Positions 10,300-35,639 of a stretch of DNA of 64,000 nt are shown here, in pieces (within the stretch, counting starts at the first letter, position 1; every line of letters begins with the position of its first letter). This stretch comes from Medicago truncatula. Taxonomy: Eukaryota; Streptophyta; Magnoliopsida; Fabales; Fabaceae. A model generated the notes under the pieces. It made no database searches, had not been told where the DNA came from, and saw only the letters and a list, made by a program, of their open reading frames with translations. The position numbers were made by a program, and so were the translations under genes. The DNA lies in assembly GCF_003473485.1 (NCBI RefSeq), contig NC_053042.1, positions 44,231,762-44,295,761 on the forward strand, read 5' to 3'.

Positions 10300-12174
10300 C
10301 TTGAAGTTTGCTCTTTATTGGATGACCTAAGTCTAACTCCCAAAAACATTAAATTGAATAGAATGAAAAATTTAAATGAACTAACAATTCTTTCCATGTA
10401 GATATATATATATATACAGAGATATTTTAAAAACTAATTTTATAAAATGACACCATAGTTTGATTTGATTTGATGCAAGTGCAAAAAGTATTACAATATC
10501 TATGCATAATATAATTAATCAATTATTTTTAAAATGAAAAGATTATCGTATAATTGATACTACGTAGTAATAATATGCGAGTCTTGTAACAAGTACTCCT
10601 AGGATACTCTTTAAGTATTCATAATGAAAAAATTACTCATTGAAAAAAAGTAAAACTTCAATTTTCAATACAATAATACACAAACTTTCATAAAATCTTA
10701 CCATTTTGAATGCTTAAAGAGTGCTCTAGAGATTTTCGTTAAACTTCCCGATAATATATTAGGGTGTGCATTTGATAAAGTTGGTGGAATAAGAAGGGGT
10801 TATGTTAGCTGGGCAGTGGTTAAACGGTATTGAACTGCCAATTAGCCTTTAGGTTTGACTTTTAATCAAGTTCATTCTAGATGTGCATATAATATTGTTT
10901 TCCACAAAGCTTGGCAAACTGGTTATGGTTTTTTTTCCTCATGTAGCAAGATTGACTGATTAAATTAATGTGTTAGTTACTTCTGTAGTCACGAAAGTGA
11001 AAATTTATTGTATTTAGTTATTCTAGATAAATATCAAAGTTTTGATTATACCAAACATGAGAAATCTCAAAATTTTGTTGAACTCCGCACAACACATCAT
11101 TCTTGCCATTTATTCCCACCAACTGGTTACACGAAACACTTGTATTTTTATTATTTGATTTGATATATTTCATTCAATAATATAGATAATGTATAGTACT
11201 TTTCATTTTTCATATGTCTACGTGTATATTGGTAAAAAAAAAAAAAAAAAAGTGCGTAGACAACATATATACCAAAACAATTTTCTAAAATTTCACAAAC
11301 ACTAATTCCTGATAATTATCTCACCTATATAAAATATGGTTAGAAGTACCAAAAAAAAAAAAAAAACAGTGAAGCTTTCTTTGATCAAAGCTTAGAAAAA
11401 CATTTAAGAATATTATAACTTCTTTTAGCTTTAGTATCTTACAACATATTAAAGCTAACCTACCCATATCCACCTTCCCCAGTTATAATTTGCAAATACT
11501 TGAGCTTAAGAGACACATATATCAAACTTTATAAATTTAAACATGATTCACTTAAAGTTCTTTAGATTTATCAAATATTTTTCAGCTCCAAGTTCTTTTG
11601 TGGATATTTCTTCTAAGCCCATAATAGGTAAGACACCAGCTTGTGTACCGTCGCTATCGCTTTCCATTTCTCCATCAAGACTTAATCCTTCAATTCTTGC
11701 TCCAATAGGATCTCCTAGCATTCCCACTTCTATTTTTTCCAAAAACAAATAAAGAAATTAATCAAACTAATTAAATCAAAATACACGTTGTTTTGATTTC
11801 TTTTAAAAAACCAAATAAACTATAATAAAAAATATATAATTTAGGGCATCCATGTTTTTTGTTATGATTATAAACCTAGCTATGTGTTGAGGAAAACTCG
11901 TAAACGCCAACACACCTACGGATCTTAGATCTAACATAAGTGTCACCAAACATATTTTTTGTTATTGAAGTATATATCATCTTATTGGAGTAGAGATCAT
12001 CTTCATTTTTCAAGAGAAATTTAGAAATGAAGGATTCAATTACTATATTTTCAAATGAATAAATAATCAATAAGTGTCACCAATTTTTAAAATGTGTGAT
12101 TTTATATATTTATACTTAGAAAACCATAATGATAAAACTCTATATATTTATTTCTTTTGAAAAATGAAGAAAAT
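10300..12174. other. Intergenic region, no gene supported
   Basis: AT-rich. Between 11543 and 11752 both strands are open for 66-69 codons (Ser/Pro-rich on plus, acidic on minus). Neither has a recognised domain and only one at most could be real, so neither is called. Poly-A runs near 11234 and 11350 may be tails of old retro-insertions. Confidence 0.35.
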
Positions 12175-12441
12175 TCATATTATATATAATTCACCTGGAT
12201 TTGAAAAGATCCAAAGAATGATGGCACAAAGAAGCAAAACAAAAGGGATGACATGCACTGCATTCTCAGAGAATTTAACACGTGCTTTCTCCTTCTTAGC
12301 CAACTCTACAATGGGGTCATATGTAGGCAAATCATTAGATGATCTTTGCCCTGGAGATATTGATGATGAAGAACTACTACTTGTGGCATGTTTGAAGTAA
12401 TCATCAGAAAATTTGTTCCAGCTTGCAGACCTATACATCAT
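12175..12441 (-). CDS. Small single-pass membrane protein of unknown function
   Basis: 88-residue intronless protein. It begins M-MYRSASWNKFSDDYF, has a Ser-rich tract (about residues 20-35), a conserved-looking segment (LPTYDPIVELAKKEKARVKF) and one hydrophobic helix near the C-terminus (VIPFVLLLCAIILWIF) followed by SNP. I recognise this arrangement (MYRSASWN... YDPI-ELAKKEK-RVKFAENA-HVIPFVLL) as a conserved angiosperm family of uncharacterised small transmembrane proteins; I know of no assigned function. The second Met may be the real start, as family members usually begin MYRSASW. The C-terminus ends 8 residues after the helix. Strand and frame are supported by the domain match. Confidence 0.75.
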   Translation of the reverse strand: MMYRSASWNKFSDDYFKHATSSSSSSSISPGQRSSNDLPTYDPIVELAKKEKARVKFSENAVHVIPFVLLLCAIILWIFSNPGELYII

Positions 12442-13280
12442 TGTTTGGTTTCTTAATTTATAACCTTTGTACTATAAATAAAATCTATATTATGTTAATT
12501 TGGAAGAGAAAAAAGTAATTAGAGCATGAGCATAAAAATTATTTTGCATTCTTTATAATTTTTTATTTATTTATTTAGAATAGAAAAAAGTCTTCACGAA
12601 AATGAGGCCTATTTCTTTGAGTTCGGCAATCTTTGCTCTCCAATTTCCACTCAACATCCTCTTACCAATTCAATTATCAACATTTCTTGCGACTTTATAC
12701 AAAAATAATGTGAAATTGTCAATGGTAATATAATTACAAAAAAAAAGAGTATATACTTCTTTAAATGATACTCCATCTCAGGAGAGGAGCCAAATATTTA
12801 TTTTAGGGGTGACCAAGTCTAAGAAATAGAAACCTCAAAATTTTCAATGCAGTTTTATATACTTAAAATTAAAGTTGCCAAATATATAAAAGATAGAACT
12901 TTTTTACTATTGATTCGTCAAAAAATAAAAATAAGCTTTTACAATTTTAGTTGTGTTTGAGGTGATTCCATAGAGTTAAAATCATCTATTAGAGATGAAA
13001 AAGGAGAAAATTCATCTCTAACTCTATTACTACTAAGTGTTTTAAAGACCACAAATTTGATGATCATTTTTTTTCCTATCGTTATTTGAACTCTTTCTAA
13101 TAGTAATCTATACCAATATATAGAGGCATACATCAGTTTGGATGGATTTTTTCTTTACGTTTTTACTATTTATTTAAACTATTTTAATTATTATTTGAAC
13201 TCTTTCTAATAGTAATCTATACCAATATATAAATGCCTGAATTAGTTTTCCATTGATTTTTGTTGTGCATATATGTCTAA
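12442..13280. other. Intergenic AT-rich stretch
   Basis: Nothing coding. A phrase of about 40 bp (atttgaactctttctaatag tagtaatctataccaatatat, written with a break) occurs twice, near 13085 and 13195, showing a small diverged direct duplication. Confidence 0.4.
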
Positions 13281-14130
13281 CAACCAACATAGGCGCAAAC
13301 TCAACGATAACCTCTAGTACATGCAGGGAGAGGCATGCGCAAACCCTATGTCTAAGAGGGGACGTAATCGTAGGGGTGGTTTGGAAGGGACTTCACAAAC
13401 AGTGCGTCCCATGTTTTGGACCCTTCTCAAGACCAGTATTATGTAGTTATTAAGGAGATGCTGCTAAGGAGCACTACCATGACCATTCTCAGAATGAGTA
13501 CTGCCAGGTTGAGGAGCATGAGCAGACTTAGCAGCATGGCACAACGACACCCCTTTCTGATGCTTTTCATGGAGGGCCCTTCTGTTCTGTCACTGTTGTC
13601 GTCATTTGTTAATGTGTCATCTGCAAGATTTGGAATGACGTTGATGTAGGTATAATTATATTACTTTATCATTCAAATGTTTATTTTGGTTAATATATTT
13701 TAAACAAGTTCATTTTTTGTTTTGTTTTTGTGTTTTCAGTCACGAGCGTGTGGTAAATTAAGGACATTGGACATGGGAGAAAGATTGCCACACTTACATT
13801 CCCACCAGACCGTTTCGACTGGTTCAGGACTCCAATTTATGGATCCGATTTTTTCCCACTACTTAATAATGGGTTTTCTGCCGTTAGTAATGCGATTATT
13901 ACTGCATTTTCAGAGAGGTAGCACGAGGAGACGAGTAACTTACATCAGCATGTTATGGAGATGATCATCACACTTGATGATGTGACATGTCTTCTACACC
14001 TCCCCATCATAGGGAAGATGATGAGGCACGAGGATCATATCTCACAAGAGTACAATGTGGAGCTGATTACGGGGTTTCTTACTGTTGTTGAGGGTCGTGT
14101 GTTTCTCATTCACTGTTAATCCCATCTATG
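13281..14130 (+). pseudogene. Plant mobile domain (PMD/MAIN-like) relic
   Basis: The plus strand reads, with stops, as a transposon-associated plant mobile domain. Near 13740-14100 the text runs KIATLTFPPDRFDWFRTPIY, GSDFFPLLNNGFSAVSNAII, TAFSER-stop-HEETSNLHQ, then HVMEMIITLDDVTCLLHLPI and LITGFLTVVEG. The E-M-x-ITLDDV-LLHLPI core is diagnostic of PMD proteins. A TAG (13918-13920) replaces the conserved Trp of ERW, and a TAA lies at 13754. Upstream, MSKRGRNRRGG-like basic text near 13350 fits the N-terminus. PMDs occur in some MULEs and in domesticated host genes (MAIN family). Here it is dead. Confidence 0.7.
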
Positions 14131-14753
14131 GATGGGGTTCATGCACCATCCCATAGGGCGGCTAATGAGGAGGTCATTATTTAGGAAGGTCATTTCAGAG
14201 ATCTTCCTAACACAATAGGTATCATACGAACCCTCTTTGACATGATGTATGAAGGGTTGTGTGATGGTGACTAAGTCGAATACTTTTGTGATCTCATGAG
14301 GAGGATGCATGATGAGATGTGTTCTCGGCCGCTATGTATCAAATCCAGAAAGAATAGGTAGCAATTGAGGAGGCGTTAGTTTTATGGTTACTTGTTTTTG
14401 GACCTTTGGTCGTAAATAATTGAATGATTTTGGTTTAAATTTATTTCTTTTGTTGGATGATGTAAATGAATGACATGAATGATTTGAATACATGATTTGA
14501 ATTATTTGAATGAATGAATGTGTTTTAAGATTGAATGTATGTCTGGTAATATTGGCTTGTGGCCTTGAAGTGTGCTCCTCTTCAAGGTTACAAGTCAATT
14601 CTTCTTGGTGTTAATTTAGGTGGACTAGTTTAGCTTGTTAAAAAAATGAATGTATGCATATGGTGAAAAAATAAAAGAAGGTAGAAGTATGTATGCGGGT
14701 GTCGTTGCTCAACTTGTTGGGTCTTAGCCCAGTTCTCAATATCATATGTTTTT
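14131..14753. other. Intergenic, tail of the PMD relic and AT-rich flank
   Basis: No further domain recognised. An ATGAATGA-rich stretch at about 14455-14530 is a low-complexity tract. Confidence 0.35.
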
Positions 14754-15067
14754 GGTTTAAATACACTTTTGACCCCTTAACAATTCAAAAGTTGTGATTT
14801 TGATCTACTAACAAAATAAAATAAAATAAACAATTTTGCCTCCTAATTTTACAAGGTGCTGCAATTTTTGTCCATTTTCTTTAAGAAATAACAATTTTGG
14901 CCCCTTATCTTCAAAAAAATAACAATTTTGGTCCCATCTTTTGAGACATGTGACTTTTTCTCAGCAAGTTTGGCCCCTTAACTTTAAATTAGGGTGCAAT
15001 TTTTTTTTGTTGAACGGCCAAAATCACAAGTTTTTAGAAGCTAGAGGGCTAAAAGTGCATTTAAACC
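14754..15067. mobile_element. MULE-type MITE, 314 bp, 9-bp TSD with one mismatch
   Basis: Ends GGTTTAAATACACTTTTGAC and its inverted partner ending AAAAGTGCATTTAAACC. It is flanked by TATGTTTTT (14745-14753) and CATGTTTTT (15068-15076). The interior is rich in repeated 'caattttggcccc' phrases. The family resembles the many GGTTTAAATA-ended MITEs in this window. Confidence 0.7.
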
Positions 15068-15326
15068 CATGTTTTTATTAATAGAAGGCCTTATAGACAA
15101 CATGCAGTACATTTTTATTTCACTTTTTAAAAATTGTCTTTACCCATCTTCAAAAAAACCTAATTCAAGTCGAATGCAAACTAAATTATTGACCCTTATC
15201 GTACAGGTTAAATGAAAATATTATTTGAATAAAAATACAATCTTAATATTCTATTGGTATAATTGAACACACTTATAATCGTTTATCATAAAATACATAA
15301 GGAAAACATATGTCTCAATGTGATTG

Positions 15327-16070
15327 GTTGTTTCAATCTTTATTATGTAATAAAATATTTTCACTTATTTTATTCATTTAATGGTCTATATAAATGGTTA
15401 TCTCAATTCGCTCACATACTTTGTTTCATTTTGCGCCGCTCACAAACCCTAGGTTTCAAACGATCCAACTCCATCCTTGAGATTTGAAGGGATCGTCTCA
15501 AGCTGCGCCAGGTAAATCTTAATCTTTTAGTAGATCGAATGTTGTTTCAATCTTTATTATGTAATAAAATATTTTCACTTATTTTATTCATTTAATGGTT
15601 TATATAAATGGTTATCTCAATTCACTCACATACTTTGTTTTATTTTACGTTGCTCACAAACCCTAGGTTTCAGACGATCCAACTCCATCCTTGAGATTTG
15701 AAGGGATCGTCTCAAGCTACATCAGGTAAATCTTAATATTTTAGTAGATCGAATGTTGTTTATTGTTGCATCATTGTTACTTTGAGTCTGGATTTTGTAA
15801 AATACACAATGAGAACATATGTATCGATGTGATTTGTTGTTTCAATCACACCTTTATTATGGAACAAAATAACTCCCCTTATTTTTTTTAATTCAAAGGT
15901 TATTATAATTGGTTCTCTCAATTCAATGACATTCTTCATTTTATTTTGCATTGTTCAGTAATCCTTGGTTTCATATGATCTAACTCGATTCGTAAGATCT
16001 GAATTGTTCGTTGGAGATCGAGTCACGCTAGATAATTCTTAACCTTTTTGTGAATATTGGATGTTGTTTA
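15327..16070 (+). repeat. Triplicated 5'-UTR-like block
   Basis: Three head-to-tail copies start with GTTGTTTCAATC at 15327, 15541 and 15836. Copies 1 and 2 are 214 bp apart and nearly identical; copy 3 is clearly diverged. Each carries, in order, an AT-rich part, a CTCACAAACCCTAGGTTTC-like telo-box phrase (decayed in copy 3), CTCCATCCTTGAGATTTGAA and a consensus splice donor (CAGGTAAATCTT in copies 1-2). That order resembles promoter plus first non-coding exon of a housekeeping gene. No downstream coding exon was found. Confidence 0.8.
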
Positions 16071-16141
16071 TCATTGCATCATTTTGGTTTCACATCTATA
16101 TAAATGTGTTTAGATGTCTTAAGAAAAATACATCTTTGTTG

Positions 16142-16222
16142 TTTTTTTTCGTGGTGGTCGGGGTTTGAACCCTGGACCTTACATACATTATGTATTGTCC
16201 TTACCAATTGAGCTAAGCTCAC
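16142..16222 (-). mobile_element. tRNA-derived SINE
   Basis: On the minus strand an A-box-like TAGCTCAATTGGTAAG is followed by a B box (AGGGTTCAAACCC), then a short A-rich end (the plus-strand T run at 16142-16149). The same family occurs in fragments near 37160 and 59085. It is not a tRNA gene because no cloverleaf or acceptor stem can be formed. Confidence 0.65.
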
Positions 16223-16387
16223 CGAGTCAAATACATCCTTGTTTGTTCTAACCTTTTGATGTTTTTGTGGGGCTAAAAATTGTTCCATAGTTCATTGAGT
16301 TTAGAATCCTTAAGATAAGATATTGCTTTCTGTTTTGTAAGGAAAAAAAAGATATTGTTTTGTGCTTCATCTTATGATAAGCATGAA

Positions 16388-17082
16388 TAGAGCTGTCAAA
16401 ACGGGCGGTCCGGCCCGTTTATGGCCGGCCCTAACGGGCTTCGGGCTTTATCGGGCCGGGCCAAAAAGCCCGGTTGAAAAACGGGCTTGAAATATACTAC
16501 CCGAGCCTGGTCCTACACGGGCTTAACGGGCCGGCCCGTATTAAAAATTATATATATTTTTTTAAAAAAATTACTATAAAATACTCCTATAATTTTATTT
16601 TTTTATATAAATAATATGTTTAAATAATGCCTAGAACACAAATAAATTGTAAACATTTTTGTACAAACGTCGTAAACTAAAACGGCAAGGAAAACAATTT
16701 TAAATAAATTAGATACGTTATGGTTATAGATATTTATATTTTCGATCTTTAAAATTATAAGTAACGAAACGAGTAAATATAATTTTATATTACATGTATA
16801 TTTGTGTTAATTCATTGAATTTTCACTTATATTTATTACTTTGATAATCAACTAAGTAATGAATTATTTGCAAAATATATATAATTTATAGGATTTTTTT
16901 TGTTATGCAGGCTAGCAGGCTACCCTCGGCCCGTTCGGGCTAGCCCTAACGGGTAGCGGGCTTTTTAGGGCCGGGTTAAAAAGCCCTATTAAAATTCGGG
17001 CTCAATATTTAAGGCCCAAGCCTTATAATTAATCGGGCTAAACGGGCCGGCCAATACGGCCCGGCCCGTTTTGACAGCTCTA
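16388..17082. mobile_element. hAT-superfamily MITE, 695 bp, GC-rich termini
   Basis: Terminal inverted repeats TAGAGCTGTCAAAACGGGC at the left and the complement at the right (ending CAGCTCTA), inside an 8-bp target duplication with one mismatch (AGCATGAA 16380-16387, AGTATGAA 17083-17090). TAG-starting TIRs and an 8-bp TSD are hAT features. About 150 bp at each end are packed with CGGGC/GCCCG motifs, while the middle is AT-rich; no transposase. Confidence 0.85.
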
Positions 17083-17090
17083 AGTATGAA

Positions 17091-18766
17091 GACCTCAATT
17101 TATTAGTTTGTTTTGAATAATTTAATCTTATTTTTCACTTAAATGTGTGAGTCTAGTTGGACTGCTTATAATGATATTAGTTTGCTTTGAATAATTTAGT
17201 CTTAGGGTAAACTAGTATGAAAATGTCTATTTTTTTTTAAAGTGATTATGAGTTTTTGTGATATTGATAACTTTGTTTTTATCTTTCTTCTATCCAAACA
17301 TTCTCTCTCTTATCAAAATAGTATATTTTAATTGTTCATTTATCACAATCTCTCGTCAAAATACACTAAAATCATCAAAATCATTTATTTTACATGTGTT
17401 AACACATAGTTTGTATGTTTGGTTTAATTAGACTTAGTTGGAGTTTTTTTTGGTCTTTTTAAGACATTGGTGTGATAATTTGGTTCAGCTCAACTAAATC
17501 TAAATTAAATCAAATAAATGAAACTGAAATCACATAAACCTTTTGACTAAATCCGTTCTATATTGTTACAACACAAATATATACAAGAGAAATGCTAGCA
17601 TGGACCCTTATGACACATGTTAGTAAATTAAATATATAAAAATATAAATTATGTATAGAAAATTGTACCAATTTATTTTTTTTAAAGTTGAAAAATAATT
17701 TTTCTCAATAAATACTTGCATGACTCTATATATAATTATATTCATTCCAATATATTAATTTTAATCCATTAATAATTTAATTTAATCCACTCTTATTTTT
17801 TTAAAGTTTTTTTTTTATTTTTTATATTTCAGTAAATTTTATTTTATTTTACTGATTTACTGATCTAACATTTCCAAGTTCACTTGGATCGTAACAACAC
17901 AATAAATCTCCTTGATTATTTTATGGGTACTGTTTTACGTTTAACTTTTAATAAATATTAATTACTACTGGTAATAAAAAAGGACTGTGTGACATAGATA
18001 AAAAGTTAGTTGGTGTATTAATTAAACCTTAAAACCCATTTTCATTTCATTCTGATATGAGTAGTAGCAAAGTTTGATGGCTTTTTTGATGCCATTTATG
18101 TATTATTATTCTGTAACGGATTCACCATTGTTCTTCGTTAATCTTCGTCATTGCTATGCTACTCTTCAAAACTTGGTATATTATTTTCTCAATTTTTCAT
18201 TCTTTTTCTTTTGGAATATTAACTCTTCATTTTTATCTGTTCTTAATTTGTATCACATAATGCTTATTACTTTAGCTCTTATTCTATATTGTTAAATTTA
18301 ATACATTACTATTACTTTAGGGATGTATTATTACCGGCATTCGAGCCTATTTGAACTGACTTATTTGAGTTTATCAACCGACATCAACACTTGTAAGATT
18401 GTTTGGGAGAACTTACGAAAGCAACTGATGAAATGTCCATAAGTTGTTTTCAACTTATTTATCCTACTTATAGCTTATCGAAAATAAGTTGACTTCATTT
18501 TATCTTTTGTTATAGAGTGCTTAACAAGCTATCCTAATTAATAAGTGCTTATGCTAAGAGTGCTTAATTAAGCTGTTTATCTAAATTGTGGATTACTTTA
18601 TTTGGTGGATTTTCATCCTGAAAAAGAGAAATGAGGTTTTTGTTGTTCGTTGATGTTTAAGCTGCAATACGGAGTACTGATATTTAATGCATCTTGATAT
18701 AGACGTTACTATATTTTCAATATATTGTTTGTTGTATTGGTGATTTCATGCCGTATTTTCTGTTGT
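17091..18766. other. Upstream region of the VEFS gene
   Basis: No coding sequence. A candidate 5'-UTR exon ends near 18175 (CAAAACTTG followed by gtatat). A matching acceptor (TTGTAG, ending 18768) opens the exon that contains the VEFS start codon. That makes a probable leader intron of about 600 bp. This is inferred from splice-site text only. Confidence 0.4.
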
Positions 18767-18838
18767 AGGTTTGTTCTCAGATACGCAGAGGTTCCCGTTC
18801 CGTTAAATGTGTTTATATCCTAGACTTGTCTGACAAGA

Positions 18839-32731
<13,893 letters not shown>

Positions 32732-33441
32732 CACAGAAAAGGATTTCTTTACAAGGTGGAAATTTCCCTCACCCTCTTGTGGAACCTTATTGGATTTAAA
32801 TTTATACCCTTGTTGTACTATATGATTATCTGGAGTTGTACCATGAGGTTTACCAAAGGATAAAAGTTTCATTCTACATCTCTTTTTCTGCTGCATGGAG
32901 CTGAAAGAAACTCCTAAGCAACCTGAGTATTATGTTATTCATCCATTTCTGGTTGAAGTTTGAAATTTCAATGTTTTATACTTTTTATTGGACACCAAAG
33001 TTATGTGGAACTGGATTTCCAGTAATTCAAAAAGGAGCTGCATGAAGTACAATTCCCCAACCAGAAGCTCATATTTAATGGATTGTGTTTACAATTTTAG
33101 AATAAAACCTTTTTGTGGCTGACATTGACTGTTGTATACATCTTTGAGAAAATCATAGACATACTCATCCAGATTGTGTTTTTAAAAACTGTTCTATTTT
33201 TAATAATTGAAAAAAAAAAAAAAAAGGATGTTCGAATAGATGATTTATAATTATTTTTTAAGAATTTTGTTAATTTCACTTTTATGCTATGCTTATTGAG
33301 AGATGTTTCTTTGATTCGCAAATCGGGAAGTATTGAAAACATGACAAAACAATAAGAGTTGTGTTATTTGTACAACTAAAATTGTACAACTTCAACAACC
33401 TTTGACAATGTGAGAAGCACGCAAATCAAAATCAGTAAAAA
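32732..33441. other. 3' flank of the VEFS gene
   Basis: Contains the likely 3' UTR (about 32732-33110, with AATAAAA near 33101). No further gene was seen; the poly-A run near 33211 is low complexity. Confidence 0.45.
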
Positions 33442-33806
33442 CAGTGACGGAGCCAGAAAAAAATGTCAGGGTGGACCACTAAAATTAACTATTGAAAAAT
33501 TGTTTAAAGTCTCGCAAATTAAATTTATAATTGAATTATTTTAATTTTTCGGGTGGGCCACTACACCAATTTGCGGGAATTTGGATCAACCGAAACCTAA
33601 AACCGACATAAAATTGTATAAAATCTCGCAAAATAGAACTATAATTGAATTATTTAAATTTTCGAGTGGACTACTACACCACTTTGCAGGAATTTGGATC
33701 AACCAAAACATAAAACCGACACAAAATTGCATAAAATCTCGCAAAATAGACCTATAGTCGTTGATTTTTTAATTTTTTCGGATGGACCTGAAGGGCTCCA
33801 CCCCTG
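33442..33806. mobile_element. hAT-type MITE, 365 bp, perfect 8-bp TSD
   Basis: Starts CAGTGACGGAGCC and ends GGGCTCCACCCCTG (imperfect inverted repeats with CAG-type hAT termini), between identical AGTAAAAA copies (33434-33441, 33807-33814). The interior is a tandem array: CTCGCAAA recurs at 33511, 33625 and 33738, so the unit is about 114 bp in just over two copies. Confidence 0.8.
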
Positions 33807-33814
33807 AGTAAAAA

Positions 33815-34959
33815 TATATTAAAAAATAGCAAAAAAGTTGTTGGTTCCTATTAAAAAGACTAAAAATACAACGAAAGGAAGAATTGTCTACACAAAATTC
33901 AATGTCCCGCAACACAACACCCATCTCACAAAGTTTTTTTTTTTCTTTTGTCAAAATTGATGTTGACTCATTTAAGTACATTTTAGGACAAAGGAAGTAT
34001 CAAAGATCAGTATTTCCTCTGTCTCGTTCATTTTAATAATCTGTGCATAATTTTCAAAGGAAAGAATAAATGTGTTGATTTGAATGAGAAATTCAAAAAA
34101 TAAATAAATAGATATTGTATTTATATTCTAAAATATAATTTTTTTGAAAAGAAAAAGAAAACCACTAAAATGTAATTAAAATGAAAGTGAGTATATTATT
34201 GTATGATTACTCTAACCACTTTATACTCCTAGACAATACACTTGTCAAGGAGTAGTAATTATTTAATAAAATTAGCGCTAAAAGCAAATTTTTTGTGCTC
34301 ACTTAGATGAGATCAACGTCGTCTCTCTATTGTTCCGAAAGAAAAAAATGAAAAAATTATTTGAAAAGAGATAAAACACAATATTAGTGAAATTCATATT
34401 TAAATATAATTTTAAAAATGATCCCAATCCTCGTTTTATTTCAAGGTTGCACTTTAAGTTTTTTACTTTAAAAATTTCATGTTTTAAAGATCAATAAATA
34501 AAATGTCCAAGACACGACAATATTTTATATTTATACAGACAATGTTAACAAGTGCTACACGTGGGCTAAAGAAACAAAAATTGTCAAATAACCTAGTGGT
34601 GCCAACTGAGTTATTCTTTCTAGGACCAATTTTTTTTGTCTCTTTAAAAAGTGCATTAGTAAGACCTTAGTGATATTTTGAACAAAAATATTAATTGAAA
34701 TAATTTTTTTTATTGTCACAAACATCATATACTACCGCACAGAAAAAGAGATTAAGAAAGACAACAAAATGACATAAATAAGGACTACACAAGAATCATA
34801 AAAATGAAATTACAAAAAAAATACAAACAGATGGTTTTTCAATACTCTCTCTCAGCTAGAATTTTTTGGAAGATACAGACCCACATTAAACGAAATTACA
34901 AGAAAACGAAAAGAGAATAACAAAGGTTGAGGTAGAATCTAGTGCATGCAAGTGCAGGC
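33815..34959. other. Intergenic, downstream of oleosin
   Basis: AT-rich, no gene supported. Short Stowaway-like phrases (TTTCCTCTGTCTCGTTC near 34013) hint at a decayed MITE. The last 150 bp probably include the oleosin 3' UTR. Confidence 0.35.
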
Positions 34960-35409
34960 TTAGGAATTCTGCGTCCCGCTGATTTGTTGCTGACCATAGT
35001 CCTTAATCTCACGCGCTTTGTTCATCAACTTATGACGTGCTGTGTCCAGTTGATCAGCTCCAGGTGGATGTTTACCTGTAACATACCTGTAAATCCAGGC
35101 TAACACCGTGATCGCCGCCACACCGAATCCACCGGAAACAAAGAACCCTAAGGTCAACAGCGCCACAGTGATCACCGCGGGAACCAGCACCGGACTGAAT
35201 AACAGGAACAGCGGTGTGGCGATGGTTAGAGCGATAACCGTGCCGGCTAAGACTAAGCCGGAGAGGATCAAGAGTGAGCCACCGGCGGTGACGGCGGTGC
35301 TGGACTTAAGAAGCTGAGTTAACTTGGATGAAGGCTGTTGTTGAGTGGTAGTGCTGTGTTGTTGGTTGTAGCCACGGAGAGGTTGGTAGTGTCCTCCTGT
35401 ATCAGCCAT
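34960..35409 (-). CDS. Oleosin
   Basis: 149-residue intronless structural protein of seed oil bodies, embedded in the lipid monolayer of triacylglycerol droplets. The polar, Gln-rich N-terminus (about 1-45) is followed by a long uninterrupted hydrophobic hairpin (about 46-115). It carries the diagnostic proline knot [12 protein letters not shown] (P-x5-S-P-x3-P), then an amphipathic C-terminal part ([20 protein letters not shown]). The ATG at 35407-35409 (MADTGG) was chosen over an in-frame upstream Met at 35496 because oleosins begin M-A-[DE]. The upstream 29 codons (poly-Ser/Ile from a TTTCCA repeat) look like 5' UTR and lie downstream of a well-placed TATA box. Strong seed-type promoter motifs lie upstream (separate entry). 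Confidence 0.96.
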   Translation of the reverse strand: MADTGGHYQPLRGYNQQHSTTTQQQPSSKLTQLLKSSTAVTAGGSLLILSGLVLAGTVIALTIATPLFLLFSPVLVPAVITVALLTLGFFVSGGFGVAAITVLAWIYRYVTGKHPPGADQLDTARHKLMNKAREIKDYGQQQISGTQNS

Positions 35410-35503
35410 GTTTGTTAGGGTTTTTTGGTTTGAAATGGAAATGGAAATGGAAATGGAAAATGAGAAGATTGAAGAATTAATTAATTGCAGTTGCATTGCA
35501 TGG

Positions 35504-35635
35504 TTTATAAGAGATTATAAATGGTGGGTGGTGGAGGGTTGTGTGGCAGCAGTTGAGGGTGGTATGTGGCACGTGGTGAGGTGGTTTTCATGCAAGCCTT
35601 GCATGCAACATGCATTCCTGCTTCTATGACACGTG
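35504..35635 (-). promoter_or_regulatory. Oleosin promoter: TATA, two G-boxes, three RY motifs
   Basis: Reading away from the gene: TATAAA (35504-35509 on the minus strand, about 95 bp before the ATG), CACGTG at 35570-35575, CATGCA at 35589-35594, 35602-35607 and 35609-35614, and CACGTG at 35630-35635. CATGCA RY elements bind B3 factors such as ABI3/FUS3, and CACGTG is the ABRE/G-box core bound by bZIPs. Their clustering is typical of seed-storage and oil-body promoters. Occupancy is inferred. Confidence 0.75.
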
Positions 35636-35639
35636 CATT

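Noticed and set aside
11543-11752. Overlapping 69- and 66-codon frames on opposite strands
   Set aside because: No domain, no splice or promoter support, and both cannot be coding.
16142-16222. tRNA gene
   Set aside because: A and B boxes are present, but there is no cloverleaf or acceptor stem and the end is poly-A: a SINE.
35410-35496. Upstream in-frame Met for the oleosin
   Set aside because: The extension is a Ser/Ile repeat from a simple TTTCCA tract, and the conserved MADTGG start lies downstream of it.
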